Origin: Erythrobacter sp047872805
Lineage (GTDB): Bacteria > Pseudomonadota > Alphaproteobacteria > Sphingomonadales > Sphingomonadaceae
Reading direction: 5' to 3'
Assembly: GCF_047872805.1 (NCBI RefSeq)
Contig: NZ_JBLQUK010000001.1
Coordinates: forward strand, 186,001 to 250,000
Length of the DNA: 64,000 nt
Shown: positions 50,096 through 58,571 of the stretch, one piece after another
How the letters are laid out: every line of letters begins with the position of its first letter
Position numbering within the stretch: the first letter of the stretch is position 1
The notes under the pieces: model-generated
What the model was told of the DNA's origin: nothing
Databases searched by the model: none
Seen by the model: the letters and a program-made list of their open reading frames with translations, nothing else
Translations under genes and position numbers: made by a program

Positions 50096-52863
50096 CTGCG
50101 GAGCAGATCCGCCAATTTGTCGAATGCGCCGCTCGCACGGGCTGGGCCAATATCAGGCATGGTGTCTGGCTTTGTTTGAGTCCTAGCCACCGGCTTGCCA
50201 CCACCTTTGCGGGTGTCGCGTCGCGGGGTTGAAGCCTCTTGGACACGCGCACCTTTACCGCGAGCGTCATGCTTTTCTCGCCCCTGCCCCTTCGTCTTAT
50301 CTGCACCGCGGCCACGGCGCACATTGACGCGCGGTTCTTCATCTGCGCGGCGCGGCCGCCACGTCCAGCTGTCGGGCGCTGCAGGCCCCGATGCGCCCTC
50401 GGCTAGGGGTCTTGCCCGTTGCAGACGGAACCCGGCGCTGCCCAACAGTCGCCGGGCGTTCTCTTCCTCCAGCCCGATCGACACTGCCAGAGCCAGATCG
50501 AGCCGAAAGCGCGGATTGCGCTCCTTGACCGCGCCGCCGCTTGCCTTGGCGCGCGCGTCAAATGCGGTTCGCAGAATTTTCTCTGCCAGATCCACGCGGA
50601 TCAATTGCCCGCCGGCCAAGCGGTATCCTGCCGGGATCGCCCTCGCTTCTGGTAAGACTGGCAGCATCATCTCTTGCAGAGGCCGTTTGTCGAGGCCCAA
50701 AGCATGCAGCAACCGGCGCGGTGCAGGCTTGAGCAGCGGCGCAGCAAAAATGTCGAGCGCGCCGAATGTAACCCCAAGCTTGCGGAGGAACGGTCGCATC
50801 TCCTTCGGCAAATGTTCCAGTCCCGCATTATCCCTGCCAACCACCCCGCGCGCCTCGATCAACGTGATCAACAGGGCGCGGGCCTGGCTGCCGGCTTCGG
50901 GGTCGCGAGCCGCTTCGGCGAGCTTGCGCAGTGGTGCGAGCGGCTCAAGCTGTTTGCCGAGCCATTCCAGCAGACCCGTCACCAGTGCCGACCTTGCGGC
51001 TTCAGGCAAGGCCGCAATCTCACGCCTGAATTCAATCCGAGGCCCAGCGAAATCATCGGGCATGACAATCGCGGCGATCGGCTGGCTGTTCCAGCTGATT
51101 GCCCCGCGCTCGATCGCCAGCTCTCCCAACCCATCGGAAAGCAGCCAACCCGCGCGCTGCGCCAGAATGCCGGGGAGCGCCTTTTCACCTGCCGCCAGCA
51201 ACATTTTGCGGTCCTGGGACGCTGCATTGGGGTCGACGGTGAAGCGAAACCCCTCAAGCCGCCCAATAACTTCCCCTTCAACGCTCACTGCGCCGGTGGG
51301 TTCGAGTGTAACGGGAAGAGCGGTGCCATCCTGGCCCAGCGATTTCATCAAGATTGTCGTCCTTCGGTTCACGAACCGTTCTGTGAGACGCGCGTGCAGC
51401 GCATCGGAAAGCTTTGCTTCGACGCCGCGCGCGCGGGCGGCCATTTCATCGCGCGCCAGCACCCAATCGGGCCGCTGGCAGATATAGGCCCACGAACGGA
51501 TCGCGGCAATTCTTCCCTGCAATGTGTCGATATCGCCCTGCACCCGGTCTAGCTCACTGATCCGCGCCGCAACAAAATCCGCGCCGAGATAGCCGCCTCG
51601 AAGGTCCTGCCACAGCCGCGCGACAAACCGCGCATGGGGATCGATCCCGATTTGCCTGAAATCGGGGAGCGAGCATGCCTCCCAAAACCGCCGCACGCTG
51701 CCATGGCCGCGTACATCTTTAGCCAGTGGTTGGCTGGACAACCGTTTCAGCACCGCCAGATCGATCGATTCGGGAGCGCCGCGCAGCATTTCGCCTTCCG
51801 GGCGCGCCTCCAGATCGCCGATCAGCAATTCCAGATTATCAAAACGCGGATCAGCTTCGCGCCAGAACAGATGGGTAAGAGGCGCAAATTTGTGCTCTTC
51901 GATCGCAAAAATCTCTTCGTCGGTGAATTCAAGCGGCGCGCCCGTTCGGCTTCCGCCGCCGGTTAGCGCCCCGAAACTTCCGTCGCGTTGATGCCGCCCG
52001 GCCCGTCCGGCAATCTGCGCCATCTCCGCCGGGGTCAGCCGCCGCTTTCGCTGTCCATCGAATTTGGTAAGCGCGGCAAAGGCGACGTGGTGCAGATCAA
52101 GATTGAGACCCATTCCGATGGCGTCGGTGGCGACGATATAATCGACATCACCATTTTGGAACAATTCGACCTGTTTGTTGCGCGTTTCTGGTGAAAGAGC
52201 ACCCATCACCACCGCTGCACCGCCGCGAAACCTGCGAAGGGCTTCTGCCATGGCATAGACCTGTTCCACCGAGAAGGCGACGACCGCGCTGCGCGGCATC
52301 AGGCGCGACAATTTGGCGGTGCCCGAATGAGTAAGCGTGGAAAACCGCGGTCGTCCCACCATTTCGACATCGGGGATCAACTTGCGCATCACCGGCTGCA
52401 GCGTTGCCGAACCGAGGATCATCGTCTCTTCGCGGCCTCGCGCATGCATTAAACGGTCGGTAAAGATATGACCGCGTTCAGGATCAGCGCCGATCTGCGC
52501 TTCGTCAATGGCGACAAAGGCGTGCCCGCCGCCCAGCCGGTCCATCGCTTCGATCGTGCAGCAGAAATACCGCGCATTGGGCGGTTCGATGCGCTGTTCT
52601 CCCGTAATCAGGGCCACGGCCTGATCGCCCTTTATCGCGCGCACCCGGTCATAAACCTCGCGCGCCAGCAACCGCAGCGGAAAGCCCATCATGCCCGATG
52701 AATGACCGCACATCCGTTCAATGGCGAGATGCGTCTTGCCCGTGTTGGTCGGGCCAAGCACAGCGCGCACACGCCCTTGATCGCGCTTCCTTGCGATAGC
52801 GGGCTTTACGATAGCGGAAGATGTCACGCGCGTTCTTGTGTCAGGCTTGCCGAAGCGGAGCAA
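50092..52863 (-). CDS. Suv3-like DExH/D RNA helicase
   Basis: A 923-residue helicase. Motif I is GPTNTGKTHLAIERM, motif II DEAQIGAD, motif III SATLQP, motif V VATDAIGMGLNL and motif VI AEMAQIAGRAGRHQRDG, the arrangement of Suv3/mitochondrial-degradosome-like helicases. The C-terminal ~150 residues are basic and Arg/Gly/Lys-rich and likely bind RNA. It lies with the S4 gene, fdxA and carD in a conserved alphaproteobacterial order. Start uncertain: TTG at 52863 or GTG at 52827, with no clear ribosome-binding site. Confidence 0.92.
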   Translation of the reverse strand: MLRFGKPDTRTRVTSSAIVKPAIARKRDQGRVRAVLGPTNTGKTHLAIERMCGHSSGMMGFPLRLLAREVYDRVRAIKGDQAVALITGEQRIEPPNARYFCCTIEAMDRLGGGHAFVAIDEAQIGADPERGHIFTDRLMHARGREETMILGSATLQPVMRKLIPDVEMVGRPRFSTLTHSGTAKLSRLMPRSAVVAFSVEQVYAMAEALRRFRGGAAVVMGALSPETRNKQVELFQNGDVDYIVATDAIGMGLNLDLHHVAFAALTKFDGQRKRRLTPAEMAQIAGRAGRHQRDGSFGALTGGGSRTGAPLEFTDEEIFAIEEHKFAPLTHLFWREADPRFDNLELLIGDLEARPEGEMLRGAPESIDLAVLKRLSSQPLAKDVRGHGSVRRFWEACSLPDFRQIGIDPHARFVARLWQDLRGGYLGADFVAARISELDRVQGDIDTLQGRIAAIRSWAYICQRPDWVLARDEMAARARGVEAKLSDALHARLTERFVNRRTTILMKSLGQDGTALPVTLEPTGAVSVEGEVIGRLEGFRFTVDPNAASQDRKMLLAAGEKALPGILAQRAGWLLSDGLGELAIERGAISWNSQPIAAIVMPDDFAGPRIEFRREIAALPEAARSALVTGLLEWLGKQLEPLAPLRKLAEAARDPEAGSQARALLITLIEARGVVGRDNAGLEHLPKEMRPFLRKLGVTFGALDIFAAPLLKPAPRRLLHALGLDKRPLQEMMLPVLPEARAIPAGYRLAGGQLIRVDLAEKILRTAFDARAKASGGAVKERNPRFRLDLALAVSIGLEEENARRLLGSAGFRLQRARPLAEGASGPAAPDSWTWRPRRADEEPRVNVRRGRGADKTKGQGREKHDARGKGARVQEASTPRRDTRKGGGKPVARTQTKPDTMPDIGPARASGAFDKLADLLRR

Positions 52864-53054
52864 TAGGTCATTCGCGGTTCGTGACCGGTGGTCTGGTCTT
52901 GCAGCTTAGGCAGAACACCTTATCGCATCTGAGGCGCATCTGGTCGCTGGTTAAGTGCACATTTACTTTGATTGGCCATGGTTTGCGGGCAATAGCGCGG
53001 CGTGAGCGGTCCCCGCTCAATTTCCGTGCGCAAATGCGATTGAAGGTTTGACGA

Positions 53055-54782
53055 TTGGATCATTCAGGCGATCTCTCCCAGGCGGACGCTCCGCAACCGG
53101 TTTCCGGGCCAGGCGATGGCGTGCTGATCCGCGCTCCGGCGCGGGGTGCCGGTGATCGAATAGACGCTGAGACCGCACGCGAATTTGCCCCCTATTTCCA
53201 CAGCTCCCGCCAGCTTTCCTCCCCCAGCAAGGGTGAACAGGTCCGGCATCAGGTCCTCTCGCGGGTTACGGGTTGGGGTGAACGCTATGATGAATGGAAG
53301 CTGGGTGTCGGGGTATGGTTTGACCGGATCGACCTCGCTCCCGATCTGGCAGAAAATATCGGCAGCCGCCGGTGGTTTCGCGGGCTCGGCACGATGCTCG
53401 CACTGGGGGCGGTAGCGGTGGCGTTCTGGCCCAGCCTGACCCCACTCGAAGCGCGCGCGCCCATGCCGCAGGACGCCGGTATTCGCGATGAATTCCGCAG
53501 CCAGATGATCATGCCGCTGGCACTCGGTGCGGATAGCGGGCGGCGAATGGGACCGACTGCCGATGTGATCCCGCTCAAGAACGCGCCCGAACGCCCGCAG
53601 ATCGAACTGATTGCCACGCTTGCCCCCGGAGACAGTTTTGCCAGCATGCTGCGCCGCGCCGGCGTGTCCGCAACCGACATTGGCCGTGTCAGCGAACTGA
53701 TCGGCGGCGCGATGGCGCTGTCCGAGATTGAGCCCGGCACTCAGATTGACATCGTGCTGGGCCGCCGCGCAGAGGCAGGGGCGCCGCGCCCACTCGACGC
53801 GCTGAAGTTTCGCGCCCGGTTCGATCTTGAGCTGGAGATTGCCCGCCCCGATCCTTTGCCAGATGGCACCCGCAGCGGCGCTCTTTCGCTCGCCCGCAAT
53901 GTCATCCGCGTTGATGACACGCCTTTGCGCGTGCGCGGAAAGGTGGGCTCCAGCCTTTATCGCTCGATGCGTGCCGCCGGTGTCCCGGCCAGCGCGGTTC
54001 AGGATTATCTGCGCGCGCTCGACGATCAGATCGACATGGACCGCGAGGTGCGTTCCAGCGATGATTTCGATGTCATCATCGCCTATCGCCGCGCCGCCAC
54101 GGGAGAGCGGCAGGCCGGGCAATTGCTCTATGCCGGGATTGAACGCGGGGGCGAGCCCAAGACACAATTGATGCGTTGGGGCGCGGAGGGCCGATTTTAC
54201 GAAGCATCCGGGGTTGGGGAACAGCGCCGCGGTCTGGTTGCCCCGGTGCCCGGAGCGATTTCTTCGAGTTACGGGATGCGGCGGCACCCGATTCTGGGAT
54301 ACCGCAGAATGCACTCTGGCATGGACTTCCGCGCCAGTTACGGCACCGCAATCGTGGCGGTAACCGATGGCCGTGTGACCTCTGCCGGACGTGCGGGCGG
54401 CTGCGGCAATGCCGTGCGGATTGACCACGGCGGCGGGCTCGCCACGCGCTATTGCCACATGAGCCGGATGGCGGTCTCGCGCGGGCAACAGGTCCGGCGT
54501 GGGCAAGTGATCGGTTATGTCGGGTCGACCGGACTGTCGACCGGTCCGCACCTGCACTATGAAATGTATCGCGGCGGGCGGGCGATCAATCCGGCAAGCG
54601 TCGATTTCGTCACCCGTTCTGTGCTCGACGGGACCGAACTGATTGACTTCCGCCGCCGCCTGATTGTTCTGCGCGCGATCGAACCCGGCGCCGCGCTGGA
54701 GGACCTTGAACCGCTCGCGGGCGAAATCGAAGAACCGCTGCGCGAGATCGAAAAAATCGACCTTGCGAGCGCCGTTGATTGA
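53055..54782 (+). CDS. M23 (LytM) peptidoglycan endopeptidase
   Basis: A 575-residue protein with a cytoplasmic N-terminus, one membrane segment at ~112-129, a periplasmic linker, a LysM/OapA-like region (IDVLGRR, LRVRGKVGSSLYRSMRAAGV) and the C-terminal M23 domain. Zinc ligands are HSGMDF (HxxxD) and PHLHYE (HxH). It cuts peptidoglycan cross-links or acts as a LytM activator. Start: TTG at 53055, with GAAGG upstream. The long antisense open frame beneath this gene and hemB is an artefact. Confidence 0.9.
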   Translation: MDHSGDLSQADAPQPVSGPGDGVLIRAPARGAGDRIDAETAREFAPYFHSSRQLSSPSKGEQVRHQVLSRVTGWGERYDEWKLGVGVWFDRIDLAPDLAENIGSRRWFRGLGTMLALGAVAVAFWPSLTPLEARAPMPQDAGIRDEFRSQMIMPLALGADSGRRMGPTADVIPLKNAPERPQIELIATLAPGDSFASMLRRAGVSATDIGRVSELIGGAMALSEIEPGTQIDIVLGRRAEAGAPRPLDALKFRARFDLELEIARPDPLPDGTRSGALSLARNVIRVDDTPLRVRGKVGSSLYRSMRAAGVPASAVQDYLRALDDQIDMDREVRSSDDFDVIIAYRRAATGERQAGQLLYAGIERGGEPKTQLMRWGAEGRFYEASGVGEQRRGLVAPVPGAISSSYGMRRHPILGYRRMHSGMDFRASYGTAIVAVTDGRVTSAGRAGGCGNAVRIDHGGGLATRYCHMSRMAVSRGQQVRRGQVIGYVGSTGLSTGPHLHYEMYRGGRAINPASVDFVTRSVLDGTELIDFRRRLIVLRAIEPGAALEDLEPLAGEIEEPLREIEKIDLASAVD

Positions 54783-54809
54783 AGCCGCGTTTTGCGGCAA
54801 GCCCGCCGC

Positions 54810-55808
54810 ATGACGACAGCCAGCTATCCCAACATCCGCATGCGCCGCACCCGCGCAAGCCATTGGAGCCGTAAGCTCCACCGCGAAACGCTGATTACCT
54901 CGGCGGACCTGATCTGGCCGCTGTTCGTGACCGAGGGCAGCGGAGCGGAGGAACCGATTGCGACCTTGCCCGGCGTCTCGCGCTGGTCGGTCGACGGGAT
55001 TGTGGCCCGGGCCAAGGAGGCAGTCGCGCTCGGCATCCCGGTGGTCGCCCTGTTCCCCAACACGCAACCCGACCGGCGCAGCGACGACGGTGCCGAGGCG
55101 CACAACCCGGACAATCTGATGTGCCGCGCAATCCGTGCGATCAAGGACGCTTGCGGTGATGAAATCGGCGTGCTGACCGATGTCGCGCTCGACCCCTACA
55201 CCGCCCACGGACAAGACGGGCTGCTCGATGAAAAAGGCTATGTCACCAATGACGCCACGGTCGCGGCACTGGTCGATCAGGCAATCAACCAGGCCGAAGC
55301 GGGCGCGGATATCATCGCGCCAAGCGATATGATGGACGGACGCATTCACGCCATCCGCATGGCGTTGGAAATGGGCGGGCATCAAAACGTCCAGATCATG
55401 AGCTATGCTGCCAAATACGCCAGCGCCTTTTACGGACCGTTCCGCGACGCGGTGGGATCGGGCGGACTGCTGAAAGGTGATAAGAAAAGCTATCAGATGG
55501 ACCCCGCCAACAGCGATGAGGCCTTGCGCGAGGTCGCACTCGACATTGCCGAAGGCGCCGACAGCGTCATGGTCAAACCGGGCCTTGCCTATCTCGACAT
55601 TATCTACCGGGTCAAACAGCGCTTTGGCGTGCCGGTCTTTGCCTATCAGGTCAGCGGCGAATATGCGATGATCGAAGCCGCGCAGGCCGCCGGGATTGGT
55701 GACCGCGATGCGCTGCTGATGGAAAAGCTGCTGGCGTTCAAACGCGCCGGATGCAGCGGCATTCTGACCTATCACGCGCCGGTGGCCGCGCGTTTGCTCA
55801 ATGGCTGA
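54810..55808 (+). CDS. hemB: delta-aminolevulinic acid dehydratase (porphobilinogen synthase)
   Basis: A 332-residue enzyme condensing two ALA into porphobilinogen. The TEG and Schiff-base lysine motif SVMVKPGLAYLD is present, as is the GVLTDVALDPYTAHGQDG metal-site segment, which has Asp in place of the zinc-binding cysteines, so it is probably of the magnesium type. It starts 27 bp after the M23 gene. The first ATG of the open frame is used with the family N-terminus at 54810. Confidence 0.95.
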   Translation: MTTASYPNIRMRRTRASHWSRKLHRETLITSADLIWPLFVTEGSGAEEPIATLPGVSRWSVDGIVARAKEAVALGIPVVALFPNTQPDRRSDDGAEAHNPDNLMCRAIRAIKDACGDEIGVLTDVALDPYTAHGQDGLLDEKGYVTNDATVAALVDQAINQAEAGADIIAPSDMMDGRIHAIRMALEMGGHQNVQIMSYAAKYASAFYGPFRDAVGSGGLLKGDKKSYQMDPANSDEALREVALDIAEGADSVMVKPGLAYLDIIYRVKQRFGVPVFAYQVSGEYAMIEAAQAAGIGDRDALLMEKLLAFKRAGCSGILTYHAPVAARLLNG

Positions 55809-56361
55809 ATTCCGCCATGAAACCGCTCGGCTGGTGCTGCGCGACTGGCGGGATGAGGACTGGCCGGAATTCTGGCGGAGCACAAATACGCCAGCAGTCA
55901 TGCGCTGGCTCGGCGGGGTCTGCGATGAACCCAAGCGCATCGCCGCGCAGGACCGGCTGCTTTCCTATCGCCGCGACCATGGTCACACTTTCTGGGCAGC
56001 CATACGCAAGGAAGACGGCCATTTGCTTGGCTTTTGCGGGCTAAAGCGGTCCAATCAGGCGGGCGGCCCGATTGGCATGATGGAGATCGGATGGCGTCTG
56101 CGCGAGGACGCATGGGGACAGGGTTATGCCAAAGAGGGCGCGCAGGCCGCGCTTGCCCTCGGCTTTGACCGGTTTGGCGCGGATGAAATCATCGCGCTGA
56201 CCGTCGCGGGCAACACGCCAAGCTGGGGCCTGATGCTGCGGCTTGGGATGAAACGGCGCGAGGATCTTGATTTCGCCAATGATGATTTCGATCCTGATAG
56301 CGGCTCCATCATTGTCTATTCCATCGACCGCACGGTGCGAGAGGACCGCGACCGTGGCTGA
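55801..56361 (+). CDS. GNAT N-acetyltransferase, RimJ/RimL-like
   Basis: A 186-residue GNAT: the RLVLRDWRDEDWPEFW start, the ME-IGWRLREDAWGQGYAKEGAQA acetyl-CoA loop (V-x-x-x-x-RGxG-like) and NTPSWGLMLRLGM are family features. The substrate (ribosomal protein, antibiotic or small amine) is unknown. It overlaps hemB by 8 bp. Confidence 0.88.
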   Translation: MAEFRHETARLVLRDWRDEDWPEFWRSTNTPAVMRWLGGVCDEPKRIAAQDRLLSYRRDHGHTFWAAIRKEDGHLLGFCGLKRSNQAGGPIGMMEIGWRLREDAWGQGYAKEGAQAALALGFDRFGADEIIALTVAGNTPSWGLMLRLGMKRREDLDFANDDFDPDSGSIIVYSIDRTVREDRDRG

Positions 56362-56911
56362 ACCCGTGATTGAAACCCAGCGCCTGATCCTGCGCCGGAT
56401 CGGAGAGGGCGACGCCGAATTGCAGGACCGCTTGCTCAACACCCCCACGGTGATGGCGCATCTGGGCGGGGTCAAGACGCTTGATGAAATCCGCACCAAG
56501 CACGAAAAATCGCAAGCGCTGTTTGAACATTATGGCTTTGGTTTCATGATGTTGATCGAAAAAGCCAGCGGCGAAATGGTCGGACATTGCGGGATGAAAC
56601 GGGTCGACAATCCGCTCGCCCCCAACCCCGGCGATCACGAAATCGGTTGGCTGGTGCGCGAAGATCGCTGGCGGCAGGGTTATGCCGAAGAAGCAATGCG
56701 CGCGGTTATCGACTGGGCGTTTGGCGCGATTCGCGCGCCGCATCTGGTCGCGCTGACCAGCAACGCCAACCGGGGCAGTTGGCGGTTGATGGAAAAGCTC
56801 GGGATGGAACGCCGCACCGATCTTGATTTTACCGATCCCGGTTTCTCCGCACAGGACAATCCAACGATCCAGTATTCGCTCACCAAAGCGCAATGGGAGA
56901 AGAGCTCATGA
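56354..56911 (+). CDS. GNAT N-acetyltransferase, second paralogue
   Basis: A 185-residue paralogue of the preceding gene, sharing the layout ETQRLILR, EIGWLVREDRWRQGYAEEAMRA and NRGSWRLMEKLGMERRTDLDF. It starts at a GTG overlapping the first GNAT gene by 8 bp, suggesting tandem duplication with later divergence. Its stop overlaps the next gene by ATGA. Confidence 0.88.
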   Translation: MAEPVIETQRLILRRIGEGDAELQDRLLNTPTVMAHLGGVKTLDEIRTKHEKSQALFEHYGFGFMMLIEKASGEMVGHCGMKRVDNPLAPNPGDHEIGWLVREDRWRQGYAEEAMRAVIDWAFGAIRAPHLVALTSNANRGSWRLMEKLGMERRTDLDFTDPGFSAQDNPTIQYSLTKAQWEKSS

Positions 56912-57486
56912 CCGCCCAAGACCCGCGATTTCCGGGTGCCAACATCATACCAATCCACGGCAAGGCCCCGAAGATCCACGACACCGCGTTCATCGCTCCC
57001 GGTGCGACGATCATCGGCGACGTTGAAATCGGTGCAGGCTCATCAATCTGGTACAATTGCGTGGTGCGCGCCGATGTGTTCACCATCCGCATTGGCGAGC
57101 GCACCAATGTGCAGGACGGCAGTGTGCTGCATTGTGATCCGCCGCGCCCCGGTGATGAGGAAGGGTGCCCGCTGGTGATCGGTGATGATGCGCTGATCGG
57201 ACATATGGCGATGGTGCATGGCTGCACGATCCACGATCGCGGTTTCGTCGGCCTTGGTGCGATTGTCATGAACAAGGCGGTGATCGGCAGCGACGCCATG
57301 CTGGCGGCAGGCGCGATGCTGACGGAGCGCAAGATTATGGCCCCGCGCGAATTGTGGGCCGGGCGTCCGGCGACGCGAATGAAGGAACTTTCCGACGCTG
57401 CAATGGCCGGGATGCGGATGGGGACCGCGCATTATGCCGAAAATGCCAAGGCTCATGCAGCGGCAGTGGCAAAAGCGTTTGAGTGA
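56908..57486 (+). CDS. gamma-class carbonic anhydrase/transferase-hexapeptide protein
   Basis: A 192-residue left-handed beta-helix protein with hexapeptide repeats (DVEIGAGSSIW, GERTNVQDGSV, DDALIGHMAMVHGC). Zinc ligands His75, His99 and His104 are in the same positions as in Cam-family enzymes, so catalytic activity is plausible; some members act as complex I-linked or as acetyltransferase-like proteins. The ATG overlaps the GNAT stop (ATGA). Confidence 0.87.
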   Translation: MTAQDPRFPGANIIPIHGKAPKIHDTAFIAPGATIIGDVEIGAGSSIWYNCVVRADVFTIRIGERTNVQDGSVLHCDPPRPGDEEGCPLVIGDDALIGHMAMVHGCTIHDRGFVGLGAIVMNKAVIGSDAMLAAGAMLTERKIMAPRELWAGRPATRMKELSDAAMAGMRMGTAHYAENAKAHAAAVAKAFE

Positions 57487-57770
57487 TGGCGCGGCCCCGG
57501 CCGGACTTGCCAGAGGCGGCGGCGCTGCGCGCCTGCATTGACGCAGAAGGCTGTCTCGCAGTGCGGGTTACCCCCGGCGCGCGCGAACAATCGATCACGA
57601 TCACCGGAGGCAGCGTGCAGGTGAAGGTCCGCGCCGTGCCCGATAAAGGCGCGGCCAATGCCGCAGTTCTGGCCTTGCTCTCGGAGGCGCTGGACACCGC
57701 GCCAACGCGAATCACTTTGCTGCGCGGTGGGACTTCGCGGCAAAAACTGTTCCGTGTGGATGGCGATTAG
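57486..57770 (+). CDS. DUF167 (YggU) protein
   Basis: A 94-residue protein matching YggU/DUF167: ACIDAEGCLAVRVTPGAREQSI, then VQVKVRAVPDKGAANAAVLALLSEAL and RITLLRGGTSRQKLFRV. Function unknown. The ATG overlaps the gamma-CA stop by one base. It ends the five-gene hemB-GNAT-GNAT-CA-DUF167 run. Confidence 0.85.
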   Translation: MARPRPDLPEAAALRACIDAEGCLAVRVTPGAREQSITITGGSVQVKVRAVPDKGAANAAVLALLSEALDTAPTRITLLRGGTSRQKLFRVDGD

Positions 57771-57793
57771 AATTCCGAATAACACCCCGATCC

Positions 57794-57889
57794 GCTTGAC
57801 ACATTGGACAGGGTGTCAAGCGCGTATTTCAGGACCAAATATCGGAAAAACAAAGGGAAATCGGAAAAGTGCCTGCTTGACACTTTTCC
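57794..57889. repeat. nested inverted and direct repeats after the hemB operon
   Basis: The 9-mer GCTTGACAC occurs at 57794-57802 and 57875-57883, and inverted as GTGTCAAGC at 57813-57821. GGAAAAGTG (57863-57871) and CACTTTTCC (57881-57889) form a second perfect hairpin, followed by ACTCGTTTTT, which may be a weak terminator. Otherwise the ~200-bp gap has no gene. Confidence 0.55.
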
Positions 57890-57987
57890 AACTCGTTTTT
57901 CGCCCGCGCCTTCCGAATGGGCTGACCGCTTACAATGTCAAAGAACTCGTCTGCCGTGGCACACAATGCCCTGTGTAGGAAAGCGGT

Positions 57988-58503
57988 TCAGGCGCTGGCA
58001 GGCTGGCGCCTATATTTGAGCATATAGGGCACATAGTCGATCTTGCCGATTTCCAGCCCCTCTTTGCGGAGGATCGAATAGGCCGCCATGATGTGAAAAT
58101 AGAACTGCGCCAGCGCCCAATCGCGGACATATTCCTGCGCGGTCAGATCGAACGCCATGCCGTTCGGCAGCGCCAGCGCGACCGGTGCATCATCGGCGAC
58201 AAAGGTGCCCTTGCTCCATCCATCAATCGCCGCGCGGGTGGCGGCGATGCGGGCGCGCGCTTCGGTCAGCGTAGCGGGGCTTTCATCGGCTGAGGCAAAG
58301 TCGATGCCGCCCAGCTTTGCCATAGCCTCGCCCGGCATGTTGCAGACAAACCGCACCTGCGCGGCCAGCGGATACATATCGGCCGTCAGGCTGGCCTGCA
58401 TCAAAGCATCGCCTTGGCCATGCGCCTCTGCCTTGGCCAGCCAGCCATCGAGGCTGCCGAGCATCTGGTTCCACACTGGCGTAATCTGGTCTTTGATCGA
58501 CAT
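57988..58503 (-). CDS. DUF1993-family protein
   Basis: A 171-residue cytoplasmic protein with the DUF1993 features: MLGSLDGWLAKAEAHG, a DMYPLAAQVRFVCNMPGEAMAKL segment and the HIMAAYSILRKEGLEIGKIDYV tail. The family is predicted to be helical and is of unknown function. GGGAGA precedes the ATG. Confidence 0.8.
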   Translation of the reverse strand: MSIKDQITPVWNQMLGSLDGWLAKAEAHGQGDALMQASLTADMYPLAAQVRFVCNMPGEAMAKLGGIDFASADESPATLTEARARIAATRAAIDGWSKGTFVADDAPVALALPNGMAFDLTAQEYVRDWALAQFYFHIMAAYSILRKEGLEIGKIDYVPYMLKYRRQPASA

Positions 58504-58571
58504 AGAGAATCTCCCGTTTCAAAATGCAACTTAATAACGGGGAGCGTTCCATGCAACCGGCAATTGCCGCC

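Noticed and set aside
53064..55940. 958-codon open frame on the minus strand beneath the M23 and hemB genes
   Set aside because: It is antisense to two clearly conserved genes; its residues show no domain, and high-GC DNA commonly leaves long antisense frames open.
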